A stretch of 11,008 nt of DNA, taken from positions 1 through 11,008 of the forward strand of contig CAZWXH010000060.1 of the NCBI GenBank assembly GCA_964637725.1, in the 5' to 3' direction. The stretch comes from CAZWXH01 sp964637725 (lineage in GTDB: Bacteria > Bacillota_I > Bacilli_A > Erysipelotrichales > Coprobacillaceae). Positions 7,915-11,008 of the stretch are shown piece after piece. The position numbers and the translations under genes were made by a program. The first letter of the stretch is position 1, and every line of letters begins with the position of its first letter. A model generated the notes under the pieces. The model was given only the letters and a program-made list of their open reading frames with translations, did no database searches and was not told the DNA's origin.

Positions 7915-7942
7915 AAAAAAAACAGAGATAGTATCTCTGTTT
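7915..7942 (-). terminator. Intrinsic terminator of nadE
   Basis: AAACAGAGATA (7920-7930) and TATCTCTGTTT (7932-7942) form a perfect inverted repeat around a single G; realistically this is an 8-9 bp stem with a 5-7 nt loop. On the - strand it is followed by a run of eight Ts (7922-7915). The nadE stop codon (7941-7943) overlaps the base of the stem. It separates nadE transcription from addBA. Confidence 0.85.
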
Positions 7943-9848
7943 AAAGGTTTTCACATGCTTCTAACCATGCGCTGACATCTACGTCGCTAGGCATTCTTAA
8001 ATCTCCTCTAGGACTCAAGGCAACACTTCCAACTTTTGGTCCGTCAGGGATGCAACTGCGTTTAAACTGTTGTGTGAAGAATCGTCGATAGAATAGCGTT
8101 AACCATTTTTTGATAACTGCAGGTTTGTATGTACCAACAAATGCAAGACAAGCAATTCTATAGAGTTTAGATGGTTCATAATGATATTTTGCATGATGAT
8201 ATAAGAAGAAATCATGCAAAATGTATGGACCAACTATATCTTCTGTCTTTTGAACTATTTCATTATCTTGAGCGGGTAATAGTTCTGGAGATACAGGTGT
8301 AGCTAAGATATCTTGTAATATAGTGTAGAGTGGTTTATCAATATATAAAGATGAAGCATAATCTACTAAATATCTAACTAGTGTTTTAGGGACAGATACA
8401 TTCACTCCATACATACTCATATGATCACCATTATATGTTGACCATCCTAATGCGACTTCTGATAAATCACCAGTTCCAATAACAAGACCACCTTCTTGAT
8501 TAGCAATATCCATGAGAACTTGAGTTCTTTCTCTAGCCTGCGCATTTTCATATGTGACATCGTGAATACTTTCATCATGGTTAATATCTTTAAAATGTTG
8601 TTGAACACTTTTTGTGATATCGATTGTTTTTGATGTGACTTTTAATTCTTTCATCATTTCTAATGCATTGTTTTTTGTGCGTGTTGTTGTTCCAAAACAA
8701 GGCATTGTCACTGCAATGATATTAGTTGATGGGTATCCAAGTTTTTGATAAGCCATATATGCAACTAACAATGCTAAAGTAGAATCCAAGCCACCCGATA
8801 TTCCAATAACGACTTTTTGAGTATGTGTTGCATTTATTCTTTGTATTAAACCTTGTGTTTGAATATCGAATATTTCTTTACATCTTGTTTGACATGCTTC
8901 TTTATCATTAGGGACAAAGGGTTGAGGACTATAATAACGATCAAGCTCAAGCTCGTCATTATCAATTTCAAAAGGAATATAAAGATAATCATCATTCCTT
9001 GTTTCAAAAGTGGATAATTCTAATCGCTTTGCTATAATCTTATCAATATCTATATCGGCATATATAAATCCTGCTTCATATAAAACAGATTCTTCTAAAA
9101 TGTTTCCACTTTCAGCAATAAGATGATGATTACTAAAAACAACATCGGTTGTAGATTCACCAATACCAGCATTACAAATAGCGTATCCACTTACGATTCT
9201 GGCGCTTTGAGAAGAAATAAGTTGACGACGATAATTCCCTTTACCAGCTAATTCATTGCTTGCTGATGGATTTAAGATTAATGTAGCGCCGTTTAAAGCA
9301 TGTGATGAACTAGGTGGAATAACTGCCCACAAGTCCTCGCATATTTCTACTCCAACTCTTAAGTTGGGTTGATCGACTGCTTCAAAAATAATTTCAGATC
9401 CAAATGGATAGTATTCACTATTAATTAATATCTCTGTTGTCTTTTTTGGAGCACTCGCAAAATGACGGGCTTCATAGAATTCGTGATAGTTAGGAATATA
9501 AGTTTTAGGAACGACTCCTAATATTTCTCCACCTTGCATGACAATTGCACAATTGTATAACTTGTTCATATGCATAAGGGGTAAACCAAAAACAATTAAC
9601 ATATCTAAATCACAAGTCTTATCTTGTATAACTTCAAGTTGTTCATATATCTCATTAAGAATTCGTTTTTGAAAAAGCATATCTTCTATTGAATATCCAG
9701 TTAAACATAATTCAGGAAATAGAAGAACCTTAACTTGTTCATCTACTGCTTGGAAACAGTATTCTATTATTTGACTTGCATTCTCTTTTACATTACCGAG
9801 TTTGACTTCGAAATTAGCACATCCAACTCTTACAAATCCATCTTTCAT
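7941..9848 (-). CDS. nadE: Glutamine-dependent NAD+ synthetase
   Basis: This two-domain cytosolic enzyme makes NAD+ from nicotinic acid adenine dinucleotide, ATP and glutamine-derived ammonia, the last step of NAD biosynthesis. Residues 1 to about 275 form a nitrilase-fold glutaminase with the catalytic triad Glu46 (FPEL), Lys115 (VPKTY) and Cys170 (VEICEDLW). Residues from about 325 form the synthetase, with the ATP-pyrophosphatase loop SGGLDS (351-356), the GTGDLSE segment (458-464) and the conserved C-terminal PDGPKVGSV and RGDLRMPSD. At 635 residues it matches the long form typified by Mycobacterium tuberculosis NadE (679 aa), not the short ammonia-dependent NadE. All key residues are present. 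The start is supported by GGAGGTG (9854-9860), 5 nt upstream of the ATG, and by an extended -10 promoter. It is monocistronic with its own terminator, divergent from gntR. Confidence 0.98.
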   Translation of the reverse strand: MKDGFVRVGCANFEVKLGNVKENASQIIEYCFQAVDEQVKVLLFPELCLTGYSIEDMLFQKRILNEIYEQLEVIQDKTCDLDMLIVFGLPLMHMNKLYNCAIVMQGGEILGVVPKTYIPNYHEFYEARHFASAPKKTTEILINSEYYPFGSEIIFEAVDQPNLRVGVEICEDLWAVIPPSSSHALNGATLILNPSASNELAGKGNYRRQLISSQSARIVSGYAICNAGIGESTTDVVFSNHHLIAESGNILEESVLYEAGFIYADIDIDKIIAKRLELSTFETRNDDYLYIPFEIDNDELELDRYYSPQPFVPNDKEACQTRCKEIFDIQTQGLIQRINATHTQKVVIGISGGLDSTLALLVAYMAYQKLGYPSTNIIAVTMPCFGTTTRTKNNALEMMKELKVTSKTIDITKSVQQHFKDINHDESIHDVTYENAQARERTQVLMDIANQEGGLVIGTGDLSEVALGWSTYNGDHMSMYGVNVSVPKTLVRYLVDYASSLYIDKPLYTILQDILATPVSPELLPAQDNEIVQKTEDIVGPYILHDFFLYHHAKYHYEPSKLYRIACLAFVGTYKPAVIKKWLTLFYRRFFTQQFKRSCIPDGPKVGSVALSPRGDLRMPSDVDVSAWLEACENL

Positions 9849-9870
9849 AACAACACCTCCATTGTTTTTT

Positions 9871-9879
9871 ATTATATCA
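9871..9879 (-). promoter_or_regulatory. Extended -10 promoter of nadE
   Basis: The - strand reads TGATATAAT, a perfect -10 with the TGn extension. At 17 bp upstream the hexamer is TGTTTA, a poor -35. The predicted start is near 9864, followed closely by the GGAGGTG ribosome binding site. A second TATAAT occurs on the - strand at 9890-9895 but lacks a suitably spaced -35. Confidence 0.6.
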
Positions 9880-9905
9880 TATTTTAAAAATTATAAACAT
9901 AGTTG

Positions 9906-9934
9906 TTGACAAAGAAAATACTCCGTGTTACTGT
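9906..9934 (+). promoter_or_regulatory. Promoter of the gntR-ABC operon
   Basis: A perfect -35 TTGACA (9906-9911) is followed by 17 bp and TACTGT (9929-9934), a weak -10 rescued by TGn at 9926-9928. The predicted start is about 9941. The -10 lies within the left arm of the adjacent inverted repeat, so a bound repressor would block RNA polymerase. Confidence 0.65.
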
Positions 9935-9955
9935 ATTAGTGTATTGATACAGTAA
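9928..9955 (+). promoter_or_regulatory. Probable GntR (YtrA-type) operator
   Basis: TTACTGTAT (9928-9936) and ATACAGTAA (9947-9955) form a perfect 9-bp inverted repeat with a 10-bp spacer. The spacer carries a second copy of TGTATT (9940-9945) 8 bp after the first (9932-9937). The element covers the -10 and predicted start site and ends at the ribosome binding site of the regulator gene. Position and symmetry fit an autorepression operator; the ligand that relieves it is unknown. Confidence 0.7.
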
Positions 9956-9966
9956 GGGGCGATATA

Positions 9967-10329
9967 ATGAATGAATTTAATACAAATGTTCCTATATATA
10001 TGCAAATTATTGATGATTTAAAAAATCAAATAATGAATGGAACTTTAAAACCAAATCAAAAAGTTCCTTCGGTAAGAGAATTAGCATTAGAATTAAGTGT
10101 TAATCCTAATACAATTCAACGCGCATATACAGAATTAGAAAGAGCAGGATATATAAGAACAGAAAGAGCTGTCGGTAGGTATGTTAATGATAACATAGAA
10201 TTAATTAATAAAAGCAAGGAAAAACAAATCAATGAGAATATTGAGGAGTTTATTGAAAAGATGAAATCTATTGGATTATCTTTAGAAAGTATTCAAAAAT
10301 ATATTTGTGATTATAAGGAGAATGAATAA
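9967..10329 (+). CDS. GntR-family regulator, YtrA subfamily
   Basis: This 120-residue dimeric DNA-binding repressor has an N-terminal winged helix-turn-helix (about 9-73). PIYMQI opens the domain, VPSVRELALELSVNPNTIQ (33-51) is the helix-turn-helix with the recognition helix near 47-57, and GYIRTERAVGRYV is the wing. The short C-terminal part (76-120, mostly charged helix) is too small for a FadR, HutC or MocR effector domain, which places it in the YtrA subfamily. Members of that subfamily typically repress their own ABC transporter operons and respond to cell-envelope antibiotics or related stress. The next gene is an ABC ATPase overlapping by one base (TAATG), as expected. Start: AGGGG at 9955-9959, 7 nt before ATG 9967. 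The inverted repeat just upstream is the likely operator. Inducer and regulon cannot be read from the sequence. Confidence 0.95.
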   Translation: MNEFNTNVPIYMQIIDDLKNQIMNGTLKPNQKVPSVRELALELSVNPNTIQRAYTELERAGYIRTERAVGRYVNDNIELINKSKEKQINENIEEFIEKMKSIGLSLESIQKYICDYKENE

Positions 10330-11008
10330 TGAATGATTTAATAATGATTAAAGACTTAAATAAATCATATGGTAAAAAAGAAGTCTTAAAAGATATTAAC
10401 TTGAATTTAAGTAGTGGGAAGATTATTGGTTTACTAGGTCCTAATGGAAGTGGGAAAACAACAATTATTAAGATCTTAAATGGTTTATTGAAAGATTTTA
10501 AAGGAGATATTTGTATTGATGGACAACCCATAGGTGTTCATTCAAAAACAATTATTTCTTATTTACCAGATGAACCCTATTTTGAAAAATGGATGACAAC
10601 AGTTGATGCTTTGAATCTATTTCAAGATATGTATAAAGATTTTGATAAAGAGAAAGCTATCACCCTAATGAGTAAAATGGGGTTAGAAAGAAAATCAAAG
10701 ATAACTGAATTATCAAAGGGTATGAAAGAGAAATTTCAACTGGCTTTGGTCATGTCTAGAAAAGCAAAGATATATATATTAGATGAACCAATCGGTGGGG
10801 TTGATCCAGCTGCCAGAGATTTTATTTTAGATGTCATATTAAAGAACTATGAAGAGGATTCATTAGTTCTTATGTCGACACATCTTATTGCTGATATTGA
10901 AAGAGTATTTGATGAGGTTGTATTTATAAAAGATGGATCTATTGTATTACATGAGGATTGTGAAGAATTAAGATTAAAAAGAAAACAATCGATAGATCAA
11001 ATATTTAG
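10329..11008 (+). CDS. ABC transporter ATP-binding protein, YtrB/BcrA-like (3' end outside window)
   Basis: The reading frame is open from ATG 10329 to the right edge (226 full codons plus two bases), so this is a partial gene lacking only its 3' end. The encoded nucleotide-binding subunit has Walker A GPNGSGKTT (37-45), Walker B IYILDEP (148-154, Asp152, Glu153), D-loop GGVDP and the H-loop His185 (STHLIADIE). Two sites deviate from consensus: the Q-loop reads YLPDEPYF, with Asp where Gln is usual, and the signature is LSKGM (128-132) instead of LSGGQ. From memory, such variants are common in the small drug/peptide-efflux ATPases that accompany YtrA regulators. AAGGAG (10315-10320) lies 8 nt upstream, and the gene overlaps the regulator stop by one base, so the two are co-transcribed and coupled. 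A permease gene is expected just beyond the window. The substrate is unknown. Confidence 0.95.
   Translation, partial: MNDLIMIKDLNKSYGKKEVLKDINLNLSSGKIIGLLGPNGSGKTTIIKILNGLLKDFKGDICIDGQPIGVHSKTIISYLPDEPYFEKWMTTVDALNLFQDMYKDFDKEKAITLMSKMGLERKSKITELSKGMKEKFQLALVMSRKAKIYILDEPIGGVDPAARDFILDVILKNYEEDSLVLMSTHLIADIERVFDEVVFIKDGSIVLHEDCEELRLKRKQSIDQIF

Noticed and set aside
7920..7942. Palindrome as a regulator-binding operator
   Set aside because: It follows the nadE stop directly and runs into eight Ts on the transcribed strand, which is diagnostic of an intrinsic terminator; a dual role cannot be excluded but is not needed.
10268..10531. 87-residue reading frame on the - strand
   Set aside because: It is antisense to the gntR end and the ABC ATPase Walker A region, both clearly coding on the + strand, and has no protein-like features of its own.

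Overview
This is an AT-rich chromosomal window from a low-GC Gram-positive bacterium. Evidence for this is AGGAGG-type ribosome binding sites, TATAAT promoters, TAA stops on all intact genes, AddAB rather than RecBCD, and a YtrA-type GntR regulator next to an ABC ATPase. A gut Firmicute, possibly of the Erysipelotrichia, would fit the overall flavour and the bile-acid-type dehydrogenase, but that placement is inference. Tryptophan is encoded by TGG in the intact genes, so TGA is a normal stop here.

Layout. Positions 1-275 hold the decayed 3' end of a sensor histidine kinase, with a frameshift in a TA repeat and an in-frame TGA. Positions 345-728 (+) encode a small four-helix membrane protein of unknown function with its own promoter. 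It converges on a short-chain dehydrogenase (743-1546, -) that resembles clostridial 7-alpha-hydroxysteroid dehydrogenases, and the two share a bidirectional terminator. Positions 1614-7884 (-) are addB-addA, overlapping and probably translationally coupled, encoding the helicase-nuclease for double-strand-break repair. AddB keeps its nuclease site and four Fe-S cysteines but has lost the N-terminal Walker A motif. Positions 7941-9848 (-) encode glutamine-dependent NAD+ synthetase (nadE). Its terminator abuts the addB promoter.

A divergent 118-bp control region follows. To its right lies a gntR-ABC transporter operon (+). The regulator (9967-10329) and an ABC ATPase (from 10329, running off the window) overlap by one base, and a perfect 9-bp inverted repeat sits over the regulator's -10 and predicted start site, suggesting autorepression.

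The genes are mostly independent housekeeping or accessory units (DNA repair, cofactor synthesis, steroid/short-chain oxidoreduction, drug/peptide-type ABC export). I see no tRNA, rRNA, CRISPR array, insertion sequence or phage gene, and no convincing undescribed system. The points most worth a second look are the AddB variant, the solitary HSDH-like enzyme, the gntR operator, and stop codons lying inside or at the edge of terminator hairpins. No gene-free stretch exceeds 300 bases.
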